Assembly: GCA_025765615.1 (NCBI GenBank)
Contig: JAIVFJ010000182.1
Coordinates: forward strand, 1 to 64,000
Length of the DNA stretch: 64,000 nucleotides
Reading direction: 5' to 3'
Origin: Zopfochytrium polystomum
Taxonomy: Eukaryota > Chytridiomycota > Chytridiomycetes > Chytridiales > Chytridiaceae
Shown here: one piece after another, positions 46,108 through 56,536 of the stretch
Numbering within the stretch: position 1 is the first letter of the stretch
Layout: each line of letters starts with the position of its first letter
Made by a program: the position numbers and the translations under genes
Notes under the pieces: model-generated
Databases searched by the model: none
Told to the model about the DNA's origin: nothing
What the model saw: the letters and a program-made list of their open reading frames with translations, nothing else

Positions 46108-46455
46108 CCCCACTGTGAGATCTCCTCTTCATCTTCAGGGCTCATCTATAGTCTAGTAGCAAATGGATAAAACAAGTCTTTAAGATGGGAAGTTCCTGGT
46201 TATTAGTAGAGCCAGTACCCTGGATTCAGCTCAAACTCAACAGTGATGGGTGATGCAGTTTTGTTCTGAGTTTACTCAAGGACACGGAGTTGCTCAGTGA
46301 AGAGTACCCCCACAGGCCCTAGGGTCAAGCCCTGACTGTCCAATGACTAGCAGATAGCAGTTCAACAAAGGAGTGCCCTTGGGCAGTATGGCTTCTGCCA
46401 GTATCACAGAGCAGAGCTCAATGTGAGAACCAACCAGGTAGGGGAAGGAAGAGAA
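46108..46455 (-). repeat. Dispersed repeat A, copy 2
   Basis: Reverse complement of 3710-4055, with small indels. In the minus direction it reads from the TCACATTGAGCTCTG block to the block that includes GAGATCTC. Confidence 0.6.
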
Positions 46456-47984
46456 ATCAAGGGAAGGAAACCTCGCTCAACCAACGATTTGAGACTGTGC
46501 TCTCTAAATCCTCACCCTGGGCTATGGGTGGCAAATAGAGCAATGACCTAAATACCAATCCTGAAGAGTGAAAAAGGGCAAAAAGGAGATGTCTAGGGGT
46601 CACTAGACAGGACAATGTATTTGGAGTCTTAAGAAGCCCAAGAAACACAAAGAAACTCTCTTACTACACACAAAGAGAAGGCTCTCACACTCAGACCAAA
46701 GACAACTGTGAAAAGGTGGCACACTGGCAAAGAATGTGCAGGGTTCTCTGGTCCATGACACAGATTGGGCCCAATGGGAGGCAAAAGCCAAAGCCAAAGG
46801 GGACCGGGAAATCCGGTAACAATGCTGGAGGTGCAAGATGCAGCAAGCTCCAGGGAGCGGCACTAAGTGCAGCACTCCAATCCAACTGAAGAAGACAAGA
46901 GAGTGGGGAGGAAAGTGACCAGACCCCGGTCTGTTGGAGCCACCACCATGGAGCAAGGCTCCCTCTCTGTCAAAGACAAGCCCTAAGTTGGAGGGGTTTG
47001 GACACAGAGGGCAAACACAAGGAACAGTTAGTGTGCAGAGGTGTCTGTTGAATTAAATCAGAACTGTTTTCCACTTAACAGAACCAGACACAACTTGTCT
47101 CACTCCAAGGAGAAGTTCCAACTCAATCCAAGGAGGGGGCACACAGGGGTGGGAGACAGTGGGACTCTTCTTACTTCATCCTACTAGGACACAGACACCT
47201 GCTTCACCAAGCCAGAGGAATTCCCTATCTTAGAAGCAAGGAAGGTTAACACCCACTCCCTCACCCAAATGTGGCACCATGACATCACAGGCATTAATCT
47301 GAGAGAAAGAGGGTCTGAACCCAGTGAAGACCAGGCCCACCAGAGGCCACAGGAGCCAACAACCAGGGAGGAGGTGGCATACCTGAGAGACCATTCCTGC
47401 AGCAGTACCTGACCAGACAGCTCATTCATATCCCCTTGAGAGACCTGGATTTGACTAGATGTATTGACAGGAACCTAGAGGCACCACCACAGATTTACCC
47501 TCCATCCTTCCATCACCAAGTGGCTCCTACCCAGTCCAACCTAAGCAGCATGCAGAATTGGAGAGGAGCACTGGGGCTTGAACCCAGCACACTGCCATCA
47601 TGGCCAAGAGGACTTCAACCTCCTGTCACACACCAGGGGACTGCCACCCCCAGCTCTACATACAGTCAGGAAGAAAAGGGCAGGCAAGGGACTTCAGGCA
47701 CAGGTTCTCACAGTCAACAAGATGGGGGGCAGCTGCTTAAATAGGAAAGGGTTGGAATCAGCAGGGTGAAGGAAGAAGGAAGGGAAAAGAGGGGAAAACA
47801 TATACAAAAGAACAAAACAATAAATAAAACAGCAAAGAAGAGAGAGGAGGAGTGAGTCACCAAACAATGGGGCCATCAAACAAGGAAGACAGCTCAGAAA
47901 ATCATGGAGCATTTCTTGGCATCAGCTGCCAAGAAAGATGGAGGAGATGGAGAGAGCTGGTTGGTGCAAAAAGGAAGAAAGTCT
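46456..47984. other. Repeat-derived loop DNA
   Basis: No intact gene. On the minus strand 46885-46690 reads CVMDQRTLHILCQCATF, similar in pattern to the Cys/His tail of LINE reverse transcriptases; this is weak. Around 47436-47530 the block GAGAGACCTGGATTTGA recurs at about 62399. The last 100 bases are a diverged relative of the left-arm inner boundary. Confidence 0.35.
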
Positions 47985-48324
47985 CTCTCAGCCACACAAG
48001 AAAGAAAAGACACAGACAGAGACAACAAGGAATAAATAAAAGAGAAAACAGGAAAAACAGGAAAAACAGGATAAATTACTAATTGGAAAAATAAGTAAAA
48101 ATCACCAATGAAAAGATAAAGAAAAACCCTGTGATCTCATACCCCTTTTATGAGGTATTACATCATGGTAGCAGGTGGTAGAGCTTGTTAGCTTTGCCAT
48201 CATTTTGTTAACTCTGTCCATCTGGGCTTAGCACTTCTCCCGCAGAAGTGTTTCAGTCCTAAGTCATTTCCAAAAGTGAGGGGCCATTGGCCAGGCATAG
48301 TAGGACTTTGCAATTCTGCCCAGT

Positions 48325-48398
48325 CTGTCAACTAGCATGTCTCGAGCTTGGCACCTTCCCAATTGAAGGGAGCGCTCTAACCACTGAGCAAGGGAGCC
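48325..48398 (-). repeat. tRNA-like head of a probable SINE (right arm)
   Basis: Mirror copy of 37163-37236, same A-box and B-box-like motifs. Confidence 0.4.
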
Positions 48399-48677
48399 TT
48401 GTATCAGCAGTTAGATTCAAGACTAAGTCTTTCTGTCTGCAACATGGCCAATAATAAATAATAATAGTAGAGCTCAGAGGCAGACATACGGAGCCAGTCA
48501 GAGGCCGTATGGAAACCCAATAAATAATAAGAGAGTAGGAATCCAAGCCTAGTCACGTTTTGCCAGCAAAACGCAGGTCGAGACGGGGTGGTGATCCTCA
48601 CAATTACCAGTTAAAAAGTGGGTATACACTTAATTTATTTGAGGTCACAGGCTCGACAGCCTGTCGTCCTCACAACG

Positions 48678-49180
48678 GGCTTTATGGCATTGCACTTGTA
48701 CTCACACATCTCACTCTCACAGCAATAGGACTGAGGCAGGCACTTGTAGATCGAACTCTCAGGTGTCAGGGGCTGCGCAGAGCACAGCCACCAACACACT
48801 TGCTGGGACAACGATGCCACCACCGTCACCTCCAGGGCGGGTGAATGCCCATGATCCTCACTCCAACACAGAGCCAGCAGTGTCACACAGTCGGTGGTGG
48901 AGCCAGCTGCATTCCCACCAGTGGCCCTTAAGAGGAGCCCACAAAGGGACCATGCACTCACCTGGGTGTGTACCACCTCTCACTACCTTCACCTTGTGAG
49001 CCAGATGGATTTGTAGGGACTCTGTATTGATGCCAAAGGACAGAAATCAGATTGAAGAAAAAAAAGGTAAAATAGAAATGGCCCAAAAACAGAGAGAGAG
49101 AGAAAATTCACAAGCTAACCCCCTTAACTTGTGCATGTATGTACAAGTGCCAAAAATAAATCAATAAATTAGGCGGGCGT
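48678..49180 (+). repeat. Dispersed repeat B (right arm)
   Basis: Mirror copy of 36381-36883 and the same orientation as the diverged copy at 60403-60948. Confidence 0.65.
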
Positions 49181-49790
49181 GTGTTGGTGATTGCACTTGA
49201 TGTGTCGAAAGGCACCAACAGACTTGAGTCAGCGTTGAGTGAGAAAGCTTGTTTAGAGTGTGAGTGTTAAGAGCAAAGCACCCTTTGTTGCCAGACTAGA
49301 TGGAGAGGTCAAGCTCTCAGAAAGATTGGTCTTGTTTAGAGTGCAGAACACCCTTTGCTTGTAAGAGTGAAGTGCGCTACACGAATGAGGTATCAACCTG
49401 AGGTAGAACTTGAAGAGCTTTGCAGGTCAAGGTAGAGGGTATGGTGACTCAAATAGCAATAATGGTTTTTGTTTGTTGCACTTGAGTGTGGAGAGAGAGA
49501 GCAGGCACATGTGATCAGGATCTGGGATGATGCTTCTCTCTGGAGCTGCTGGGGCGCCCTCTTTTATACTGCAGGTGTGTTGAGATTTGAGCCTAGGAAG
49601 CCAGCTTCCTATGCCAATGGCAGCCTCGTCGCTGCCGCTGATGCGACTTACACTAAGTCAGGCAAGCCAAAAGGCCTAATCTGAATCCAAAAATAAGAGT
49701 TAGGTGAAGACGGCGGTGATTCCAGCTGTGCTTTCCTACGCTTCGCTGGCGAGGACAATCGAGTAGAATCACACTCAATGGGTTCACAGC
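49181..49790 (-). mobile_element. LTR-like promoter segment with TATA box (right arm)
   Basis: Mirror copy of 35772-36380; the TATA box lies near 49566. Confidence 0.3.
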
Positions 49791-49888
49791 AGCTCCAGGT
49801 CAGCTGACTGTTGTTTGAACCAATGTTGAACCAGGTACTGGTTGATTTGAAATGCCCCTGATGATTTCAAATCATCTTTCCTCTGTGG

Positions 49889-50145
49889 TGTAAACAGTCT
49901 ACTCTGAGTGAGTGAGTGGAAGGAGTGAATGAAGTGGAGATGTGTGTTTGTTGGTCCTTCTCACCAACTTGGAGAGAAAAAGAAAAACTCTGTTATGAAT
50001 TATTGATACATGATGATGATACGCATGCTATAATAGTTGCTAGGCAAGGGTGACCAACACAGGGTAAAAACCTCTCCTAAATTATCTGCTTGAGCAGAGG
50101 AGGAGGAAAACTGTTGACACTGGGTTTCCGTTCCACTTAATACTT
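49889..50145 (+). mobile_element. LTR1 fragment interrupted by LTR2 (right arm)
   Basis: Mirror copy of 35415-35671, starting TGTAAACAGTCTACTC. Confidence 0.6.
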
Positions 50146-50453
50146 TGTCAGTAACATGGCAGGACAGGACAAGGCAGACAAGGAACTGAGAGGAATGATG
50201 ATTGTATTGGAAACAATTATTCACATGAGGGATGGGACAGGTCCCCCATCCCCCTTTTATACCTTTTGAGAGTCTTCCTTGTCAAGACTCAAAGAAAGTT
50301 CCAGAAAGAGCAATTAGTAATACAATGATACCAATGATACCAATGACAACAAGACAAGTCAGGAAAGCAAAGAAGGTTCCAGAGGGTTCCACACGGTTCC
50401 ATGAAGGAATGTTCTAGAAGGTTCCAGAGGTTTCCAGAGGGTGATTCATAACA
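50146..50453 (-). mobile_element. Solo LTR, family LTR2 (right arm)
   Basis: Mirror copy of 35107-35414. Confidence 0.7.
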
Positions 50454-50911
50454 TATTTGGAGTTTTGCTAACATGTGGGAAGACTGGTCACTGTACACAG
50501 AACTCTGGACAGACCTGGTTGATTTGAAAGCTCTGAATATTTCAAATCACCATCCCTCTGTGGGAAGGTGTTTACAACACCTCCGCAGTTTGCAACTTGA
50601 TCAGATGGGCAAAACAGGAAAACTGGTCAACCTCCCTGCAGGAGTTCAAATTGGGCAGAGTTTTCTTATAGACAAAAAAGGCACTCTCACTCCAATTTGC
50701 CAATCCCTGTCTAAAACTAGCTCTCTTTACCCACTTGCCCTTGGTTGCTTGCTATTATCGCTCCCTTGTACAAGTTCTCGATTCAAGCCTCGATTCAAGC
50801 CTTGGTTCCTCGACCCTTCCACCTTCTTGCAACACTGCCTCCACTCACAACGTTGCCTTCTACACTGCAACTTCAACATGGTGGTCTCAGGAATCAGACT
50901 TTGGTAATAGC
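50454..50911. other. Unassigned DNA in the right arm
   Basis: Mirror of 34650-35106. One small difference is A4 against T5 in the homopolymer near 50620, which alters the open frames but no gene is involved. Confidence 0.35.
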
Positions 50912-51181
50912 TGTTAGGCGGAACTGACTGGTTTGCAGCAAGAGGCACAAGACAGACCTGAACCTATTGTGACTGCCAGTTATTGTTCTCACAATGCCCG
51001 TGGGAGAGCAAGCCACCGCCAATGCAGACCTGGGCGCTGGCTTGCGCTGATGACCAATACTCCAAGTATTAAGTGGAACGGAAACCCAGTGTCAACAGTT
51101 TTCCTCCACCTCTCCTCAAGCAGATAATATAGGAGGGGTTTTCACCCTGTGCTGGTCACGCTTGCCTAGCAACTATTATTG
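50912..51181 (-). mobile_element. LTR1 fragment (right arm)
   Basis: Mirror copy of 34380-34649. Confidence 0.7.
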
Positions 51182-51880
51182 TGTGCGCCAGAAAAAATTT
51201 CCCCTCCCCTTTTTCGTGCGCGCGCGCACGATTTCCAGCGCAAGAATCAGCGCCCAATCAGATGCGCTCCCTCGCCCAGCCACAAAAAACCCCTAATCTT
51301 TGCGGAAAAACTGAACATAAGGAGGAACACGTCAATGTAACAGTCGCTTGGAGGACGGACAGCAGTCCGTCCTCAGATTCGTGATCGTGAAGAACAACAA
51401 GACAGCCGACGTCAGGACGTGTGGACTACCACCATACGATCGTGAGGGGCATCACAGCTGCCACCGTTCACCGTCCACCCAACGCTTGCTGTGGACAGCT
51501 GTTCCCGTCTGTGCTGGCGACGCGGCGTGCTAAGCAGCGCAGAAGGCGTGCAGATACACCATCAGCTGGTATCCACGTCGACATCTTCGATGGTGCCCAC
51601 AGATACCAGCCCAGCTTGAGATCGACACCCCACCCCTGTCGTCATGGTTGGTGCAGGTGACGGCTGCAGCTGAACGTCATTTTCGTCGCCTGCAACGGCA
51701 GCAGCAGTACCCCCGCTGGCAAACGAGGTTTCCAACGTGGCGATTGATGGTTGGAGGGTAGGACGTGGCGAATGCCGATTCGCCAATGGACCTTGTGTCT
51801 GACTGTCTCAGCAATTACATGAGACCTTCGGTGTTTACGAGTGCATTCCGTGCAAAGAAAAGAAGTGGGAGGGGTTCGCT
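51182..51880. other. Unassigned DNA in the right arm
   Basis: Mirror of 33679-34379; no gene recognised. Confidence 0.35.
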
Positions 51881-52210
51881 CTAAACACTGACGCGTTCAT
51901 TGTACTTCGCCTCGAATCGCTTTGCTGCCTCATCCAAAAATAAAGTTGGCTCATTTAAGTAAAGATTTACGAGCCATTTCCGCATTTTGACGTTGAACTT
52001 TCGGAAGTTGGCATCCTTGTCCTTCTTTCGGCCAACGGATCCTGTTTCTTCATGTCTATTTACCAAGTTTTTAATTGTTTTCCGATTCTTTCCATAGATT
52101 TCTGCTAGTTTGGACGTTGAAAAGCCTTTAAAGTAGTACCCATACAGACAATGGTATTTTGTGTCATTGGAAGCTTGCTTTTGACGAACAGAGTGCAACA
52201 AAATCGACAT
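51881..52210 (-). pseudogene. Transposase N-terminal fragment (right arm)
   Basis: Mirror copy of the fragment at 33360-33678 with the same HTH (FSTSKLAEIYGKNRKTIKNL) and the same stop. One extra A upstream changes the entry frame. No catalytic domain follows. Confidence 0.55.
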
Positions 52211-52669
52211 GTGGATGTGGGGCGATCAGGAGCTTCAGCTGTGGAGTAGCCAGCGGAGCAGGAAAGGATATCTGGTGGAGTGACTTGTGAAAGAGCACAG
52301 CCAAGCAGGGGAGGTGGCGGGGGCGAAGGGCGAGGCACTGGGAGATGCGCGCAACCGTCAGTGAGCGGACCAACCCGTGAATGCTGAGGGGATATTTGGG
52401 ACGGTGTGCTGATCGTGAACTGCGGTTGGCGGTCTGGTTTGACAAGGCTATGCGCTGGTTGTCTGCGCTGATTTTTCAGCCCAGCCACCTCCCCCTTTCA
52501 CTGGAAATTTTTGGTGAAACCCACAATACAGCATGTATATCTTCCCAGCTAACCATGACCAGCGAGATAGGAATCTCAAAGAAGCACTATCAGTACTGCC
52601 AAGCTTCAAACATCGCAACATGTCGGGGAGGTTTAAAGGGTAAGGTGACCTGGACATCGCAACCAGGTT
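52211..52669. other. Unassigned DNA in the right arm
   Basis: Mirror of 32891-33359; no gene recognised. Confidence 0.35.
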
Positions 52670-52750
52670 TGAGCAGAGTGGGGCTCGAACCCACGCCTCT
52701 TGCGAGACCAGAGCCTAAATCTGGCGCCTTAACCACTCGGCCATCTGCCC
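52670..52750 (-). tRNA. tRNA-Leu (anticodon UAG), right-arm copy
   Basis: 81 nt, identical to 32810-32890 and 5884-5964; all stems intact. Confidence 0.9.
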
Positions 52751-53101
52751 TAACGGTATATGTCCATGGGAATGCACAACATTTTTTCTGTGATGTAATG
52801 TACAGGCAGGTGTTGACTGAATTACGCCAGACTGGGTTGCAGTTGGGTGGCAAGGTTTCTTGGGTTGACATAACTGAGATGATGGAAGGTCAAATTGGAT
52901 TGGGATCTGCCTTGAAAAATGACACTCTCTGCACCGCCTGCCCACAGAGACAGGATCATCGCCAGTGTTGGAAGCCTGCATGGGCCTCTCCAGCCAGCTG
53001 TTGTGGGCTTGATACTGACTCACATTAGTCACATTCGTAGTGAGGAACACGCCAAGCGAACCTCTGCCCATCCTTCCCGCCTGGCCCTCTGGGGCTGGAA
53101 C

Positions 53102-53139
<38 letters not shown>

Positions 53140-53635
53140 CTCTGCCCATCCAAAATACACTGCAATGCAGCATGATAGAACGCCAACGTTGCATAGCGAC
53201 GACGAAGGAGATAGAGCACCGATGCTGTGTAGCGGTATCAGTGTGCAGGAAGACGCCATCATCAACAACAGAAGGAGATACAGCACTGCCGACTTGGAAG
53301 TGACAGAGTGAGCCGAGGTTGGATGTGGTTGAGTATTCCCAAATTCACAGATGCCCCAACGGGAGTGTAATCATGGATGTATGAGTCTGATAGTTGGACC
53401 TTTCCCCGTCCGCTAGACGCTATTGCAAGATTCGCAGGGTGATAAAGCACCCTGGGCCTCCCTCCTCAGAGTTCACTGCACACTGAGACAGGTCAAGGTA
53501 AAGAGAGGGCATCCATCTATTCCAGACCCGTTGCCCAAGAACCAAGAATATTTTTGAACATTGGCCATGCTGTATACAAAACAGAGTGGTTGCGCAGGTG
53601 ACTGTGAGAAATGCTGATTATATTCCACTCCACGT
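52751..53635. other. Non-coding DNA in the right arm with the mirrored retroposed insert
   Basis: Mirror of 31925-32809. The A31 run is at 53105-53135 with the same 16-bp flanking direct repeat. Confidence 0.55.
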
Positions 53636-53708
53636 GGGTGTATGGCGAAATGGTTACCGCGTTCGACTTCGGATCGAAAGATTGCAGGTTCGAGTCCTGC
53701 TACGCTCG
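53636..53708 (+). tRNA. tRNA-Arg (anticodon UCG), right-arm copy
   Basis: 73 nt, identical to 31852-31924, with acceptor GGGTGTA/TACGCTC and anticodon loop CTTCGGA. Confidence 0.88.
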
Positions 53709-54183
53709 GCAGCATCACATGTGGATGTCGGTTGGTTTCTTTCCTCTTGTGATCCGCATTGCTCTCCGCTGCTGTGTTTGCGGAATTGGCCCTGCCTTTT
53801 ACCTGCATCCGGCCAAAATCTCGTTGCTGCATCGTTGCACAGTTTTTGATGTCAATGTTTCGACCCAAAGCCTTTCCCTCAATTTTCTTTGTTGTTCTCA
53901 TTTCATTTTGTCAATTTGCCTCATTTGAAATCTTTGCTTGTTCAGGAGGGGCTCATCACGGATCACACTGATAAAGCCCGCTTTCTGATCCAATATTCAA
54001 AGCCCTCAGTTGAGAATCAGAGAAAAGCGTGTCCTGCTGATGTGGGTTCTGCTCTTGCTAGTTTCACAGATCGTGCATGAACGACACCAAAAAGGGTTTT
54101 ATTGCTTTGGTGAATGCGAAACCGTCCTGGTTCGTGATCTGGTACATAAAGCTGATTTGGTCGTCGCTAACACTGGTATGAGT
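53709..54183. other. Duplicated flank of tRNA-Arg (right arm)
   Basis: Mirror of 31375-31851. It contains CAGGAGGGGCTCATCACGGA near 53950, shared with about 24190. Confidence 0.45.
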
Positions 54184-54342
54184 CTATCGTAATGAAACAT
54201 TTCGGGCTCGCCTTCTCCGGTGCTTAGTGGTTCTGCTGGGCTTTTTGCCCAGCGGTGCGTGCTGGTGGCTGATTGTGGCCCTCTGGTAGATGTCGTTTGC
54301 CAGTTCCTCTTGAAACAGTTGGTGTTGTCGCCTCAGGCTCAT
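54184..54342 (-). CDS. Small basic ORF, hypothetical (52 residues), right-arm copy
   Basis: Mirror of 31216-31374; unchanged. No family recognised. Confidence 0.2.
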   Translation of the reverse strand: MSLRRQHQLFQEELANDIYQRATISHQHAPLGKKPSRTTKHRRRRARNVSLR

Positions 54343-56536
54343 TGTGTGTCCTCGCTTTTTTTGGGTTGTGGGTGGAGATCTGGGTACAGAATCCCATGAT
54401 AGTCAGCTTTTTGGCCTTAAATGCTTAAAACCACTGGGCGTTTCTGCTGGTATTTCTAAAAATGTGTGCATCAGTCTTTGAAGTGCATCACAGCCGCAAT
54501 CACAGCGTAATGGTGATAGTGAATCTGAGATCGCAATTGAAGGCGACGGCAAAGCCGCTGCGATTGGCAGAGGTGATGGGTCCAGATATGGCGGCGGCAA
54601 AGCCGCCGCGATTGCGGCCTCCAGCCGCACTCGGGAGGAGGATAGGGAACGCATGCGAGAGCAGCAGGTGGTGTTTGGGGCGGTTTGGGACAATCCTCAC
54701 CTGTTTCTCACAAGAAATTTCTTGGAGAAAAGGTGACAAAAAAAAAGAAAACGAAAAGGGGATAAAAACAATAACAAAACTGAAAAAACACGAAAAGGAA
54801 AAAAATCGAAGACATTCTTCACAAATCCACAATTGCGAATTCAACACCTGTGTTTCAACCTGCTTTGGCAGCGACTTCATCGCAGTTTGGTGAAGTTCTA
54901 CAAATTGCAATGATGGGAAAGTCAGTCACTGTGCCGCCAGCGGCATGATGACAGTTAAAGGGTTAAACAGAGAGTGGGACCAGGCCACAAGGAAACTTAT
55001 TAGTGCGGCAGGCCACAATGTACACAGCGTGGCAGGCCACAATGCGTAGCGTGGCAGTCAGGCCACGTAGCAACGTGCTTGCTTGAGTTTGGGATTTCGC
55101 CCTGACCAAAGCTAGGAACAGACAGACAGACAGACAGAAGCAAGCTAGGAGATTCTCAAGTATCTCACAGAAGGTGCTGGCCATAGTTTAGGTTCCCAAT
55201 GAGCTCTTGCTTTTACTTTGAGACTTGTAACACATCATGTACTGTATATAAAACACCTGATTCTATCTAAGGAATCAATTCCAGTTTGATTTTTCTAAAT
55301 TTTTCTACAATGTAGCCATCAGTGGTGAACCGTTATAGACTACATCCAGGTATCACCTCAGCAAACCCACCTCATGCACTACAGACTTACAGTGACCATC
55401 TTCTCTTGCACTTCGCCTGCACCACCGCAAGCCCTAACCGCCAACTGCTCAACGACCCCATTGCAATCCCCCAGGGAAAGTGCCCTGCATTTCGTTTCAA
55501 GCCTTCGGAGGATGTCACATTGACGGCAGCGACGCCCCAACAGGTCCTCCACACCACCGCGGCTGCAGGGTTCTGCCAGAACGCTGCATACAGCGCCACC
55601 ACCACCACCACCACCACCACTACGGACCGCAGCGGAGAGGCAACGCCCGCCTGACGCTCCCCGGCATATGCTGCACCCTTGAGGCCGATGCTGTGGACGA
55701 CCTTTTTGGCCGCCCACACCGCCCACTGGGCAGCCATTGTTCTGGACCCACCTACCCCACTCGGTGTTAGCTCCCTAACCCCCGGCGGGAATGATGGGCG
55801 TGCGACCCCCAGGGCAAAAGTAGCGCCTTACGGGATGGAATGGAACGGGATGCGCACGCGACGGCGAGGGGTGGGGGGCGCGGGCGACGACGGGAAGGTG
55901 GGAATGTGAGTGTTACAAGAGGGATTGTAGTTGAGGGAGAGAGCGAGAGGGAAAAAAGAAAACAACCACCAAGAAAATGAAGAAAACGGGCGCGTCCGGC
56001 CGTCCGCCATGAGGAAGAAAGAAAAGAAACGAAAAGCGGAGGATCCATGGAGCACATCCCCAGCCCGCGTCTACTAACCCCTCCCGTGCACCTATCTAGC
56101 TTCTTTCCGCCCGACCTGTAAGGTTTGACTCCTTGGGTCAGGTGTGCAGGGACGGCATCGATGTCTCTCTTCGTTCCGAACCGCCGGGCCTGAAATTAAT
56201 TAGGAGGGACTCTCATATGCACAACTATTAGCCACAACTCTCTCTCCTGGTAATAGCAGAAGAGAGCCAGGGAGGGACGGCGATCACAAGCCAACAGGAA
56301 AATACTCAGTTGGCCGACGCGACGCGACGGGAGCGCGACGCGACTGGAAGAACGACGCGTACCATTATTCGACCTGAATCAACGCACGCGCAATTGACGC
56401 GTGCCGGCGTAGCGCTCTGTCACAGATTACCAAATCACACTGAAAATCCAGCGACCCCCCGAAAACCCTCCGACAACGAGGGCAGCGAGCAAGACGACGA
56501 CGACGAACGACGTACGCCCTGAGCTCCACCTGTGCA
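54343..56536. other. Intergenic DNA within the right arm
   Basis: Mirror of 29019-31215, upstream of the truncated cyclic-nucleotide gene. No gene recognised. Confidence 0.4.

Noticed and set aside
46603..46956. Minus-strand frame with CVMDQRTLHILCQC as LINE reverse-transcriptase tail
   Set aside because: Only one short Cys/His-like pattern, no RT core on either side, and surrounding DNA matches LTR-type repeats. Kept only as a remark.
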